NCBI RefSeq assembly: GCF_001039005.1
Contig: NZ_LDWR01000026.1
Span: forward strand, 1 to 64,000
Length of the DNA stretch: 64,000 nt
From: Burkholderia cepacia
GTDB taxonomy: Bacteria > Pseudomonadota > Gammaproteobacteria > Burkholderiales > Burkholderiaceae
Direction of reading: 5' to 3'
Shown here: piece after piece, positions 1 to 9,052 of the stretch
Layout: every line of letters begins with the position of its first letter
Numbering within the stretch: position 1 is the first letter of the stretch
Notes under the pieces: generated by a model
What the model saw: the letters and a program-made list of their open reading frames with translations, nothing else
Databases searched by the model: none
Told to the model about the DNA's origin: nothing
Program-made: the position numbers and the translations under genes

Positions 1-1817
1 CGCTGTCGACTTCGACCTCGACCGGCATCAGCTCGTTGTCCACCGGCCTGAGCAGCACGGACAGCACGATCCTGTCGCTGTCCACGTCGACGTCGACCGG
101 CATCGGCTCGCTGTCCACCGGCCTGAGCAGCACGAACAGCTCGGTGACGTCGCTGTCCACGTCGACCTCGACCGCGATCAACGCCGCGAAGACGCACTAC
201 TACAGCGTCAACGACAACGGCACGCAGCAAGCCAACTACGACAACACCGGCGCGACGGGCACCAACGCCCTCGCCGCAGGCGTGAACGCCAGCGCGGCGG
301 GCGCAAGCAGCGTGGCAGTCGGCGACGGTTCGAACGCGCAGTCGGCAGGCGCGGTCGCAATCGGCCAGAACGCATCGGCGACGGGCGGCAAGGCCGTGTC
401 GATCGGCTCCGGCAACACCGCGACCGGCGACGGCGCGGTCGCGATCGGCGACCCGAGCATCGCGACGGGCACCGGCGCGGTGGCGATGGGCGCGAACGAC
501 ACGGCGACCGGCAACGGCGCAGTGGCGCTCGGCAACGCGAACACGGCAAACGGCGCCAGCGCGCTCGCCCTCGGCAGCTCGAACCAGGCCACCGCGGACA
601 ACACGATCGCGCTGGGCAACCAGTCCACGGCCAGCGCCACCGGCGCACAGGCCTACGGCTCGGCTGCCAAGGCCACGGCCGCCGACGCGCTCGCCTTCGG
701 CACGAACGCGCAAGCCAACGTCGCCAACTCGATCGCACTCGGCGCGAACTCGGTGACGAGCGCCGCGAACCCGACGTCGAGCGCCACGATCGGCGGCGTC
801 ACGTACTTCTTCGCGGGCAGCTCGCCGGTCGGCGTGGTGAGCGTCGGCGCGCCGGGCCAGGAACGCCAGATCACGAACGTCGCCGCGGGCCAGATCTCGG
901 CCACCAGCACGGACGCGATCAACGGCAGCCAGCTCAACGCGACGAACAACGCGGTCAACGCGCTGTCGACGTCCACCGCATCGAACGTCTCGTCGCTGTC
1001 GACCGGCATCGGCTCGCTGTCGACCGGCCTGAGCTCGACGAACAGCAACGTGGCCTCGCTGTCCACGTCGACCTCGACCGCGATCAACTCGCTGTCGACG
1101 GGCCTGAGCACGACGAACAGCAACGTCAACTCGCTGTCGACGTCGACCTCGACGGGCATCGGTTCGCTGTCCACCGGCCTGAGCACGACGAACAGCAACG
1201 TGGCCTCGCTGTCGAGCGGCGTGTCGAACATCAGCAACACGCTGAACTCGCTGTCGACGACGATCAACAACAACACGACGCGTACGGCGAACAACAACGG
1301 CGTCGCGGCCGACATGAACGGCAAGGGCACCGACGTCCCGACCGTCACCGCCGGCTCGAACTCGGTGGCGATCGGCGCGAATTCGACGGACGGCGGCCGC
1401 TCGAACGTGGTGTCGGTCGGCAGCGACACGCAGCAGCGCCAGATCACGAACGTCGCGCCGGGTACGCAAGGCACCGACGCGGTGAACGTGAACCAGCTGA
1501 CGCAGGTGCAGACGACGCTGTCGACGGCACTGTCGGGCCAGCAGGCGCAGATCAACTCGCTGGGTTCGCAACTGCAGCAGACCGACCAGATGGCGAAGCA
1601 GGGTATCGCGGCCGTCGGTGCAATGGCCTCGATCCCGCAGCTCGATCGCGACGCCAACTTCGGCATGGGGGTCGGTACGTCGACCTTCCTCGGCCAGAAG
1701 GCGATGGCGGTCAACATGCAGGCCCGCATCACGGAGAACCTGAAGGCGTCGATCAACGGCGGTTTCAGCGGCGGTCAGAAGGTGATCGGCGCCGGCATGC
1801 TGTATCAGTGGAAGTAA
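1..1817 (+). CDS. Trimeric autotransporter adhesin (YadA-like), 3' part, 5' end outside window
   Basis: Surface adhesin that trimerises in the outer membrane and passes its own stalk to the cell surface (type Vc secretion). The frame is open to the left edge of the window, and the first complete codons already read as stalk repeat, so the real start lies upstream. Visible order: Ser/Thr-rich stalk repeats of the SLSTSTSTGIGSLSTGLSS type; a YadA head block of about 14-residue repeats (AVAIG..A.ATG pattern, about 230-780 nt); a neck (QERQITNVAAGQISATSTDA); a second set of stalk repeats; another short head/neck; a coiled coil; and a C-terminal membrane anchor of about 75 residues. The anchor ends in YQWK, so a lysine follows the expected terminal aromatic residue. 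The stalk DNA is itself repetitive. The next gene is an OmpA-type lipoprotein, which often sits beside such adhesins. Confidence 0.93.
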   Translation, partial: LSTSTSTGISSLSTGLSSTDSTILSLSTSTSTGIGSLSTGLSSTNSSVTSLSTSTSTAINAAKTHYYSVNDNGTQQANYDNTGATGTNALAAGVNASAAGASSVAVGDGSNAQSAGAVAIGQNASATGGKAVSIGSGNTATGDGAVAIGDPSIATGTGAVAMGANDTATGNGAVALGNANTANGASALALGSSNQATADNTIALGNQSTASATGAQAYGSAAKATAADALAFGTNAQANVANSIALGANSVTSAANPTSSATIGGVTYFFAGSSPVGVVSVGAPGQERQITNVAAGQISATSTDAINGSQLNATNNAVNALSTSTASNVSSLSTGIGSLSTGLSSTNSNVASLSTSTSTAINSLSTGLSTTNSNVNSLSTSTSTGIGSLSTGLSTTNSNVASLSSGVSNISNTLNSLSTTINNNTTRTANNNGVAADMNGKGTDVPTVTAGSNSVAIGANSTDGGRSNVVSVGSDTQQRQITNVAPGTQGTDAVNVNQLTQVQTTLSTALSGQQAQINSLGSQLQQTDQMAKQGIAAVGAMASIPQLDRDANFGMGVGTSTFLGQKAMAVNMQARITENLKASINGGFSGGQKVIGAGMLYQWK

Positions 1818-1941
1818 CGCGTCGCGCCGCCAGGCCGCCCGGCTCGCCAGCCGGACGGCCCGCGGCGGCCCCGACGGCAGGACGAGCCCGCCGCGCCACC
1901 CGCGGCGGACCTCGGTCAACCCAAGCTTTAAGGACGTAATC

Positions 1942-2604
1942 GTGAACAAACTCGCTCTTGCACTCGCGCTTTCCGCCATGACCCTCGCCGCGTGCTCGAC
2001 CGCATCCGGCCCGACCTTCAGCGCCTCCGAACTGCAGCCGCGCGATGGCGTGCGCACGTTCCAGGTGGACTGCCACGGCCTTCTGTCGGGCCCGCAGACC
2101 TGCATGAAAGCCGCCCGCAAGATCTGCGGCGACCAGCCGGTGCGCACCGTCGACTCGGCCCGCGCGCTGCGCGACGGCTCCGACCCGGCATCGCTGGTGT
2201 TCCAGTGCGGCGCCGCGCCGGCGGAACCGGCCTCGGCCGCCGCGCCGGCGTCCGCCACCGTCGAACACGTGAACCTGTCGGGCGACGCGCTGTTCGCCAC
2301 CGACCACGCGACGCTCGCGCCGACCGCGCGCGAATCGCTCGACCGGCTGCTGAGCGAGCACGCGGACCACACGTACTCGCAGGTGACGATCACCGGCTTC
2401 ACGGATTCGGTGGGCAGCGACGACTACAACCTCGCGCTGTCGCAGCGCCGCGCCGAAGCCGTCGCCGCCTATCTGAAGGCGCACGGGCTGAAGGCCGACT
2501 CGATGACGGTCACGGGCCGCGGCAAGGCCGATCCGGTTGCCTCCAATGCGACGGCCGAAGGCCGCGCCAGCAACCGCCGCGTCGAAATCACGCTGCAGCA
2601 CTGA
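1942..2604 (+). CDS. OmpA-family peptidoglycan-binding lipoprotein
   Basis: Outer-membrane lipoprotein of 220 residues that should tether the envelope to peptidoglycan. A GTG start is chosen because it directly follows AAGGA-type ribosome binding sequence and gives a clean type II signal peptide with lipobox LAAC (Cys18). Residues about 105-218 form an OmpA C-terminal domain: LFATDHATL, the ITGFTDSVGSDDYNLALSQR block and ASNRRVEI, which carry the Asp and Arg that bind diaminopimelate. Residues 30-90 contain four cysteines and are not recognised. It lies 124 bp after the adhesin stop in the same direction and probably belongs to the same transcription unit or function. Assignment to the OmpA-like family is secure; a specific role in adhesin presentation is inferred from position only. 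Confidence 0.9.
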   Translation: MNKLALALALSAMTLAACSTASGPTFSASELQPRDGVRTFQVDCHGLLSGPQTCMKAARKICGDQPVRTVDSARALRDGSDPASLVFQCGAAPAEPASAAAPASATVEHVNLSGDALFATDHATLAPTARESLDRLLSEHADHTYSQVTITGFTDSVGSDDYNLALSQRRAEAVAAYLKAHGLKADSMTVTGRGKADPVASNATAEGRASNRRVEITLQH

Positions 2605-2998
2605 GCAGGCGGCCGCCGCGCACGGCGGCCCGCTCCCGCCGGCCGCCAGCGGCGCGCCGGACACCCGCCGGGCACCCCGCGCGCCGCCTCGCCGACGCCC
2701 CGCTCCGGTTGGGCCGGCGACTATGTCAAAGTTCGTCACATCCCGCCACAAACCGGCGATTTCCGTGCCACAATCGCCGCAGACAGTCGCCGGGGCAGCC
2801 TGCCCGCATCGCGCGCCGTGCCAGGCGCGCCCGACGACACGCCGGAATCCGGCTGCCGCCCCCGCGATCCACGTTGCACGATTCGCCGGCCGCGGCGCAC
2901 CGGCGCGAATGCAACCATGACAATCCACGGCGCGCCGCTTCCGGTCCACGCGTTCGACGCCGCGCCCGGACGCACGACGCCGCAGAGGAAACCAACCG
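2605..2998. other. Intergenic region before the DUF2827 operon
   Basis: About 390 bp without a convincing gene. The first 100 bp are very G/C-rich. From about 2715 the composition becomes more mixed, and a 7-bp inverted repeat (CGGCGAT at 2754-2760, ATCGCCG at 2773-2779) could mark the promoter or operator of the operon that starts at 2999. Short open frames here lack supporting codon bias. Confidence 0.4.
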
Positions 2999-4144
2999 GT
3001 GACGGACATCAATGAAGCCGCTTCGGGCGGCACCCGCAAGCAACGGCCGGCCGTCGGCATCTCGCTGTTTGCGCGGGACGGCCAGGCGATCTGGGAAAAC
3101 GGCATTCACCAGAACATCGCGTTCCTCGCGATGATGCTCAAGCGCTCGGATCGCGTCGGCCCGGTCTATTTCCTGAACGGCGGCGACGCCAACGCGCTGC
3201 CGGCCGGCCTCGAACTCGACGGCCTCGACATCCCGCTCGTGAAACCCGCCGACGTCACGCACGAACTCGACGTCGTGATCGAAATGGGCGCGCAGTTGCC
3301 GGTCGAATGGCTCAGGCACATGAAGGCGCTCGGCAAGAAAATCGCCGCGTTCTTCTGCGGCCATGTCTACGCCGGCCTGTGCGAAACCCCAATCTTCGAA
3401 AAGCCGTCCGGGCACATCTTCAACGGCGCGCCGTTCGATGAAGTGTGGCTGCTGCCGCAATACGACAAGACCGCGGCGCCGATGCTGCAGACGATCCTGC
3501 GCGCGCCGGTGCACCTGATGCCGCACATCTGGTCGCCGTACTTCCTCGATCGCCGCATCGCCGCGCTCGCCGGCGAAGGCGCGACGTTCGGCTATCGGCC
3601 CGGCCGCCGTCCGTGGCACCTGGCGACGCTCGAACCGAACATCTCGGTCGTCAAGTCCTGCCACTACCCGATGCTCGCGTGCGACGAGCTCTACCGCGCG
3701 CGGCCGGACGCGGTACAGCACATGTTCGTCGTCAATTCGATGCACATGAAGGAGCATCCGACCTTCGTGCACTTCGCGAACAGCCTCGATCTCGTGCGCC
3801 AGCACAAGGCGACCTTCGAACCGCGCATCGACCTGCCGAGCTTCATGGCGCGCCACGCGGATGCGGTCGTGTCGCACCACTGGGAAAACGGGCAGAACTA
3901 TCTGTATTACGACGTGCTGCACGGCGGCTATCCGCTGATCCACAACTCGACGCTGCTCGGCGACGCCGGTTATTACTACCCGGACTTCGACGCCGCCGCG
4001 GGCGGTCGCGCGCTGCTCGATGCGTGGCTGCATCACGACGAACGCCTCGACGACTATCGCGCGAAGGCCGGCCGGCTGCTGCAGTCGGTCTCGATCGACA
4101 ACCCCGCGAACCTCGACGCGTTCGTCTCGCGTCTGGTCGCCTGA
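2999..4144 (+). CDS. DUF2827 family protein, copy 1 (putative GT-B glycosyltransferase)
   Basis: A 381-residue soluble protein, the first of four DUF2827 paralogues in this window. The GTG start is supported by AGAGGA 9 nt upstream and by alignment with the other copies. Conserved blocks shared with the paralogues are WENGIHQN (residues 31-38), PHIWSPYF, EPNISVVKS, HMKEHPTFVHF, SHHWENGQNYLYYD, GYPLIHNS and GYYYPDF. No signal peptide or membrane segment is visible, so it is cytoplasmic. The family has no established biochemical role that I know of. The repeating hydrophobic strand/loop layout and the C-terminal His/Trp/Glu/Asn cluster look like a GT-B sugar-transferase fold, which is an inference. 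It is separated by only 14 bp from copy 2. Confidence 0.85.
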   Translation: MTDINEAASGGTRKQRPAVGISLFARDGQAIWENGIHQNIAFLAMMLKRSDRVGPVYFLNGGDANALPAGLELDGLDIPLVKPADVTHELDVVIEMGAQLPVEWLRHMKALGKKIAAFFCGHVYAGLCETPIFEKPSGHIFNGAPFDEVWLLPQYDKTAAPMLQTILRAPVHLMPHIWSPYFLDRRIAALAGEGATFGYRPGRRPWHLATLEPNISVVKSCHYPMLACDELYRARPDAVQHMFVVNSMHMKEHPTFVHFANSLDLVRQHKATFEPRIDLPSFMARHADAVVSHHWENGQNYLYYDVLHGGYPLIHNSTLLGDAGYYYPDFDAAAGGRALLDAWLHHDERLDDYRAKAGRLLQSVSIDNPANLDAFVSRLVA

Positions 4145-4158
4145 ACCGGAGAATACGC

Positions 4159-5313
4159 ATGTCGGACTCCAATGCCCGTCAAGCGCCCGGCGACGGCAAA
4201 CGTCTCGTCGTCGGCGTGTCGCTGTTCGTGCGCGGCGCCGGCCAGTCGCTGTGGGAAAACGGCATCTTCCAGAACTGCCTGCTGCTGATCCTGCTGCTGC
4301 GCCAGTCGCCGCTCGTCGCGGAAGCCGTGATGGTGAACGGCGGCGAACAGGTCGCCGATCCGCAGATGATGCTCGGCGAATGGGACGTGCCGCTGCTGAC
4401 GATGGACGAAGCGCTGCAGCGCTGCGACGTACTGATCGAAATGAGCGCGCAGTTCGGCGCAGACTACCTGCGCGCATTCCACGAGCGCGGCGGCAAGGTC
4501 GTCACGATGCGGGTCGGCAACGACTACGTGATCGACATCGAACGCGCGATGTTCAACAAGCCGTCGGGCTTCCTGTTCTCGGGCGCGCCCTACGACGCAG
4601 TGTGGACGATTCCCGAGTTCGAGCGCTCGTGCCTCCACTATTACCAGACCGGCCTGCGCGCGCCCGTCACGATCGTCCCGCACATCTGGCATCCGATGCT
4701 GTTCGACAAGGCACGCGCGACGCTCGGCGGCGGTTTGTCGTACGGCTATCAGCCGGGCAAACCGCGCTGGCGCGTGACGATGTTCGAGCCGAACATCTGC
4801 ATGGTGAAGACGAGCATGATCCCGATGCTGGTCACGGAAGAGGCGTACCGCGCCGATCCGCGATTCCTGGAGTTCGTGCGCGTGTGCAACACGATCCACA
4901 TCAAGGAGCACGCGACCTTCGTCCACTTCGCGAAGAGCCTCGACATCGTGAACCACGGGATCACGACGTTCGAGAGCCGTTATGCGGTGTACGAGTTCAT
5001 GGCCGCGTACGGCGATGCGGTGGTGTCGCACACGTGGGAAAACGCGCAGAACTACCTGTATTACGAGCTGCTGTACGGCGACTATCCGCTGATCCACAAC
5101 TCGCCGTTCCTCGGCAAGGCCGGGTATTTCTATCCGGACTTCGACTGCCAGGCCGGCGGCCGTGTACTGCTGCAGGCGTTCGCCGAGCACGACGCGAACC
5201 TGGAAGCCTACCGCGAGCAGTCGAAACACGTGCTGTCGTCGGTCAGCATCTACAACCCCGCGAACGTCACCGCTTACTCGGACGCGATCGCCGCCCTCTA
5301 TCGCGACGCGTGA
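4159..5313 (+). CDS. DUF2827 family protein, copy 2 (putative GT-B glycosyltransferase)
   Basis: A 384-residue cytoplasmic paralogue of the preceding gene. The ATG is preceded by CCGGAGAAT, a good ribosome binding site. The family blocks are present: LWENGIFQN, PHIWHPML, EPNICMVKTSMIPML, HIKEHATFVHFAKSLDIV, SHTWENAQNYLYYE, DYPLIHNSPFLG and GYFYPDF. Divergence from copy 1 is substantial outside these blocks, including an N-terminal RVGNDYVIDIE segment shared more closely with copy 3, so the copies are probably old and functionally distinct rather than a recent duplication. It is the second gene of the operon, and only 25 bp separate it from the DUF4019 gene. Different acceptor or donor specificity among the paralogues is a hypothesis. 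Confidence 0.85.
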   Translation: MSDSNARQAPGDGKRLVVGVSLFVRGAGQSLWENGIFQNCLLLILLLRQSPLVAEAVMVNGGEQVADPQMMLGEWDVPLLTMDEALQRCDVLIEMSAQFGADYLRAFHERGGKVVTMRVGNDYVIDIERAMFNKPSGFLFSGAPYDAVWTIPEFERSCLHYYQTGLRAPVTIVPHIWHPMLFDKARATLGGGLSYGYQPGKPRWRVTMFEPNICMVKTSMIPMLVTEEAYRADPRFLEFVRVCNTIHIKEHATFVHFAKSLDIVNHGITTFESRYAVYEFMAAYGDAVVSHTWENAQNYLYYELLYGDYPLIHNSPFLGKAGYFYPDFDCQAGGRVLLQAFAEHDANLEAYREQSKHVLSSVSIYNPANVTAYSDAIAALYRDA

Positions 5314-5338
5314 CGCGCCGCCCTTTCCGGACCCCGAC

Positions 5339-5806
5339 ATGAACGCACGCTCGACCCTTACCCGCACGAAATGGCTGATCGGCTGCGCCGTCGCGTCGAT
5401 CGCGATCGGCGCGCACGCACAATCCGCCGGCGAATCGGCCGACACGCTGCTGCGCGACTCGAACGCGGTGTTCAAGCTGCTCGACGCCGGCCAGTATGGT
5501 GCCGTGTGGAGCGATGCCGCCGCGTTCGTGAAGGCGCGCATCAAGCAGGATCAGTTCGCGGCCGACATGCAGCGTGCGCGCCAGTCCTTCGGCGCGGTCG
5601 ACCATCGCGGCTGGGCGCAGATCACGCGCATCCGCTACACGAATTCGTCGACGACGCCGGATGGCCTCTACGCGAACGTCGACTACGCGACGACGCTCAC
5701 GAGCGGCGCGACCGTGTTCGAGAAGCTGAGCTTTCGTCTCGACGACGACGGCCGCTGGCACCTGACAGGCTACGTGCCGCGCCAGTCGCAAGGCGCCGTG
5801 CAGTAA
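5339..5806 (+). CDS. DUF4019-like exported protein
   Basis: A 155-residue protein with an N-terminal signal peptide (LIGCAVASIAIGAHAQS, cleavage probably after HAQ near residue 28), so it should act in the periplasm. The mature part resembles the DUF4019 family: a LLDAGQYGAVWSDAA helix, a central RARQSFGAVDHRGWAQI segment and C-terminal beta strands ending WHLTGYVPR. DUF4019 domains have no assigned function that I know of. It is embedded between DUF2827 copies 2 and 3, with 25 bp before and 31 bp after it, so it is part of the operon. It is the only obviously exported product among the presumed cytoplasmic glycan enzymes. The start ATG at 5339 lacks a strong ribosome binding site, which suggests translational coupling. 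Confidence 0.75.
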   Translation: MNARSTLTRTKWLIGCAVASIAIGAHAQSAGESADTLLRDSNAVFKLLDAGQYGAVWSDAAAFVKARIKQDQFAADMQRARQSFGAVDHRGWAQITRIRYTNSSTTPDGLYANVDYATTLTSGATVFEKLSFRLDDDGRWHLTGYVPRQSQGAVQ

Positions 5807-5837
5807 GCGAAGAACCGCCCGCCTCACCGGAGCCGAT

Positions 5838-6974
5838 ATGAAACTCAATGTCGCGATAACGATGAACGTGCAGCGCGACGCGACGCAGTCGATCTGGTAC
5901 AACGGCGCGAACCAGCACTGCGTGTACCTGTACATGCTGCTGAAGCAGTCGCCGCTGATCGGCGAGGTCTGGCTCGCGCACGACGACGGCATCACCGACT
6001 ATCCGCAGGCGCTGATGATGGACGCATTCGGCGACGCGCTGCGGCCGCTGTCGTCCGTCGTCCACCAGACCGACCTGTTGATCGAGATGAACGCGTTCGT
6101 CGATCCGTCGCACACGGAGGTCGTGCGCCGGCGCGGCGGCAAGTGCGTGTCGTACCGCTTCGGCAACGACTACGTGATCGCGGTCGAGACGATCAACTTC
6201 GAGAAGAACGACTGGCGGCCGAACCCGCACCGCGTGCAGTTCGACGAGATCTGGACCAACCCGCAGCACATGCACACGTGCGCGGCCTATTTCCAGGCCG
6301 TCTATCGCGCGCCGGTGATCGAGCTGCCGCACATCTGGTCGCCGTATTTCATCGAACGCAGCCTCGCGGCCGACCCCGAACTGAAGGCGCGCTTCGGCTA
6401 TCGCAACCACGGCCCCGCGAAGCGCATCGCGTTCTTCGAACCGAACCTGAACGTCGTGAAGAGCTCGATCGTGCCGATGCTCGCCGCGAACGCGTGCTAC
6501 GTCGAACACCCGGAGCTCGTCGAACACGTGTACATGACCAACACGTTCGACAAGAAAGAAAACGTCGCCTTCAAGCATCTCGCGCTCGGGCTCGAGATGG
6601 TGCGCGACGGCAAGGCGACGGCCGACGTGCGTGCGCCGTTCGTCGCGTGGGCCGCGCATCACACCGACATCGTCGTGTCGCACCACTGGGAAAACGGCCT
6701 CAACTACCTGCTGTACGACGCGCTGTACGGCAACTACCCGCTGGTGCACAACTCGCCGTTCCTGCGCGACGTCGGCTACTACTACCCGGACTTCGAGATC
6801 TTCGACGCGGCGCGCGCGATCGCGACCGCCGCGCAGACGCACGACGCGCGGCTCGACGACTACGCGACAGCCGCCCGCCGCTGCCTGCACCAGGTCGACA
6901 CGCTCGCCGAACACAACGTCCGCGCCTATTCCGCGCAGATCCAGCACCTGTTTGCCGGCCGCGCACTCGGCTGA
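5838..6974 (+). CDS. DUF2827 family protein, copy 3 (putative GT-B glycosyltransferase)
   Basis: A 378-residue cytoplasmic paralogue. The ATG follows CCGGAGCCGAT, a good ribosome binding site. Family blocks in order: IWYNGANQHC (a WYNG variant of WENG), LLIEMNAFV, YRFGNDYVIAVE, PHIWSPYF, EPNLNVVKSSIVPML, NTFDKKENVAFKHL, SHHWENGLNYLLYD, NYPLVHNSPFL and GYYYPDF. It lacks the N-terminal 10-20 residue tail of copies 1 and 2 and begins directly with the first beta strand. It is followed after 23 bp by the FkbM/GT9 fusion, consistent with one polycistronic message from 2999 to 8971. Confidence 0.85.
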   Translation: MKLNVAITMNVQRDATQSIWYNGANQHCVYLYMLLKQSPLIGEVWLAHDDGITDYPQALMMDAFGDALRPLSSVVHQTDLLIEMNAFVDPSHTEVVRRRGGKCVSYRFGNDYVIAVETINFEKNDWRPNPHRVQFDEIWTNPQHMHTCAAYFQAVYRAPVIELPHIWSPYFIERSLAADPELKARFGYRNHGPAKRIAFFEPNLNVVKSSIVPMLAANACYVEHPELVEHVYMTNTFDKKENVAFKHLALGLEMVRDGKATADVRAPFVAWAAHHTDIVVSHHWENGLNYLLYDALYGNYPLVHNSPFLRDVGYYYPDFEIFDAARAIATAAQTHDARLDDYATAARRCLHQVDTLAEHNVRAYSAQIQHLFAGRALG

Positions 6975-6997
6975 CCTCTTTCGCCTGCCCCCCGCCC

Positions 6998-8971
6998 ATG
7001 AATCAGACCGTCCGCAACTTCGTCGTGATCGATTCGATCCACGGCCCGTTCGTCATCAACCGTCACTGCGCTCTCCAGGCGGAGGCGCTGATCAAGACCG
7101 GCCGGCCGCATATCCAGGGCGAGCTCGACGTGATGATGTCGGTGATCGACCAGTTGCCCGACGGCGCGATCGCGGTGGACGGCGGCGCCAATGCGGGGCT
7201 CGTGTGCGTACCGCTCGCGCATCGGCTGCGCGAGCGCGGCGGCCGCGTCTATGCGTTCGAGCCGCAGCGCACGCTGTTCCACGCGCTCGGCGGCACCGTC
7301 GCGCTCAACCAGCTCGACAACCTCCATCTGCTGAACATGGGGCTCGCGAGCGCCAACGGCACGATGAAAGTGCCCGACGTCGACTACGGACAGGACGCCG
7401 ACTTCGGTCAGGTCTCGCTCGTCGACGCACACGCGGCGGGCGGCACGCCGACGCCGGTCGTCAGGCTCGATTCGCTCGGCCTGCCGCGGCTCGACTTCCT
7501 GAAGCTCGACGTCGAAGGGATGGAGATCGACGCGCTGCGCGGCGCGCGCCAGCTGATCGAAACGCATCTGCCGTGGTGCTGGATCGAATACTGGAAGGTC
7601 GGCGAAGCGCCGATCATCGCGACGTTCGCCGGTCTCGACTACACGTTCTACCGGATCGACGGGCTGAACATGCTCTGCGTGCCGAACCCGCGCTGGGACC
7701 GGCAACGCCTGATCATCACGGGCGAACCGCTCGCCGTCACCGCGGCGGCCGAGAGCGGCGCGGACAGCCCGGCTGCCGCCGACGCCGATACCGACACGCC
7801 CGAAACGAACTGGAACCGAGCGCTCGACCACGAATCGCGCTGCGAGTGGGGGCGCGCGATCGACCGCTGGCAACGCGCGCGCGGCCGCGGGCTCGACGAC
7901 GATGCGATCGCGCTGCAGCTCGCGTCGTGCTACGGCTTCGCCGGCGCGCCCGAGGCCGGGCTCGCGGCACTCGAGCGCTTCGGCGATCCGGCCGCACTGC
8001 CCGACGCGACGCGCGGCCGGATCGAACTGGCGCGCGCGGGGCTGCTGCTGCGCGCCGGCCGGCGCGACGAGGCCGCACGCGCCACCGTCGCCAGCGAAAA
8101 CGTACTGACGGCCGCGCAGTTCGTACTGCCGACGGAACGGCTCTATCAGGGCCAGCCGCTGCAAGGCAAGCGGCTGCTCGTGCTCAGCTACGGCGGTGTC
8201 GGCGATCAGCTCCAGTACGCGCGCTACCTGCATGCGCTCGACTCGCTCGGTTGCGCGAGCGTGACCGTCGTCGTTCCGGACGCGCTGACGGGCCTGCTGC
8301 GCCATACGTTCCCGCGCATCGAGTTCGTCGGCACGCACGGCGCGTGGGTCGAGGCGCCGCAGATCGCGCACGACTACTGGTGCTCGTTCCTGATGCTCGC
8401 AGCGCGGTTCGGCTACGCACCGGCGCCGGAAGGCGTGCCGGCCGCGTACCTGTCGTGCCCGCCCGCGCACGCGGCTGCGTGGCGCGAGCGCGTATCGCGC
8501 GACGGCCACTCGGCCGACACGCGCCGCATCGGGCTCAACTGGCGGGGCCGCGACGACAGCGACGCGCGCTTCCATCGCGCGGCCAGCCTGCGTGACTTCG
8601 CGCCGCTGACCCGGATGCAGGGCCACGCCGCGTACTGCATCAACCGCGACCTGTCCGTGCAATCCGAGCAATCGGACCTGCCGGTGACGTTCCCGCATCA
8701 AGCAATCGGCGATTTCAGCGATCTCGCGGCACTGACGCTCGCGATGGACGCCGTGGTGACCACCTGCACCGCGCACATCCACCTCGCCGGCGCGCTCGGC
8801 GTGCCGGCCGTGCTGCTGCTGAGCCCGAAGGCCGACGCACGCTGGGAAACCGGCTCGCGCACCGCGCTCTATCCGGGCATCCGGATCGTGCGCGCCGCGC
8901 ACGTCGGCAAATGGGACGACGCGATCGACCGCGCGATGGCGCTGGTGCTCGGCGGTTTCGGGAAGGATTGA
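6998..8971 (+). CDS. FkbM methyltransferase - TPR-like - GT9-like glycosyltransferase fusion
   Basis: A 657-residue three-part protein. Residues about 50-235 are an FkbM-type SAM methyltransferase, with AVDGGANAGLV as motif I, VYAFEPQ and the signature FLKLDVEGMEIDALRGA. Residues about 265-375 are a helical TPR-like segment (WNRALDHESRCEWGRAIDRW and following). Residues about 385-650 resemble the GT9/heptosyltransferase-like domain of TPR-glycosyltransferases: LVLSYGGVGDQLQYARYLHA, GLNWRGRDD, DFSDLAALTLAMDAVVTTCT and AHLAGALG-type sequence HIHLAGALGVPAVLLL. The FkbM part probably O-methylates a sugar hydroxyl and the C-terminal part transfers a sugar. Both are family-level predictions. No strong ribosome binding site precedes the ATG at 6998, which suggests coupling to copy 3. 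Last gene of the operon. Confidence 0.82.
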   Translation: MNQTVRNFVVIDSIHGPFVINRHCALQAEALIKTGRPHIQGELDVMMSVIDQLPDGAIAVDGGANAGLVCVPLAHRLRERGGRVYAFEPQRTLFHALGGTVALNQLDNLHLLNMGLASANGTMKVPDVDYGQDADFGQVSLVDAHAAGGTPTPVVRLDSLGLPRLDFLKLDVEGMEIDALRGARQLIETHLPWCWIEYWKVGEAPIIATFAGLDYTFYRIDGLNMLCVPNPRWDRQRLIITGEPLAVTAAAESGADSPAAADADTDTPETNWNRALDHESRCEWGRAIDRWQRARGRGLDDDAIALQLASCYGFAGAPEAGLAALERFGDPAALPDATRGRIELARAGLLLRAGRRDEAARATVASENVLTAAQFVLPTERLYQGQPLQGKRLLVLSYGGVGDQLQYARYLHALDSLGCASVTVVVPDALTGLLRHTFPRIEFVGTHGAWVEAPQIAHDYWCSFLMLAARFGYAPAPEGVPAAYLSCPPAHAAAWRERVSRDGHSADTRRIGLNWRGRDDSDARFHRAASLRDFAPLTRMQGHAAYCINRDLSVQSEQSDLPVTFPHQAIGDFSDLAALTLAMDAVVTTCTAHIHLAGALGVPAVLLLSPKADARWETGSRTALYPGIRIVRAAHVGKWDDAIDRAMALVLGGFGKD

Positions 8972-9016
8972 TCGATTTGCCGCGCGTCCGGGCTGCTGCG
9001 CGCGGACGATGTCGAA

Positions 9017-9037
9017 GCCGGCCGCACGCCGGCCGGC
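9017..9037. terminator. Hairpin between convergent genes
   Basis: An 8-bp perfect stem (GCCGGCCG / CGGCCGGC) with a 5-nt loop lies in the 81-bp gap between the end of the FkbM/GT9 gene and the end of the minus-strand gene at 9053. There is no T run on either side, so it could be a weak bidirectional terminator or only a GC-rich inverted repeat. Confidence 0.4.
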
Positions 9038-9052
9038 ACGCGCATTGGCGCG

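Noticed and set aside
1-1260. Possible CRISPR-like or tandem-repeat array
   Set aside because: The repeats are in-frame codons for adhesin stalk and head residues, with no spacer structure.
653-1756. Long open frame antisense to the adhesin (367 codons)
   Set aside because: It is created by the repetitive G/C-biased codons of the adhesin on the other strand. It has no ribosome site or domain pattern.
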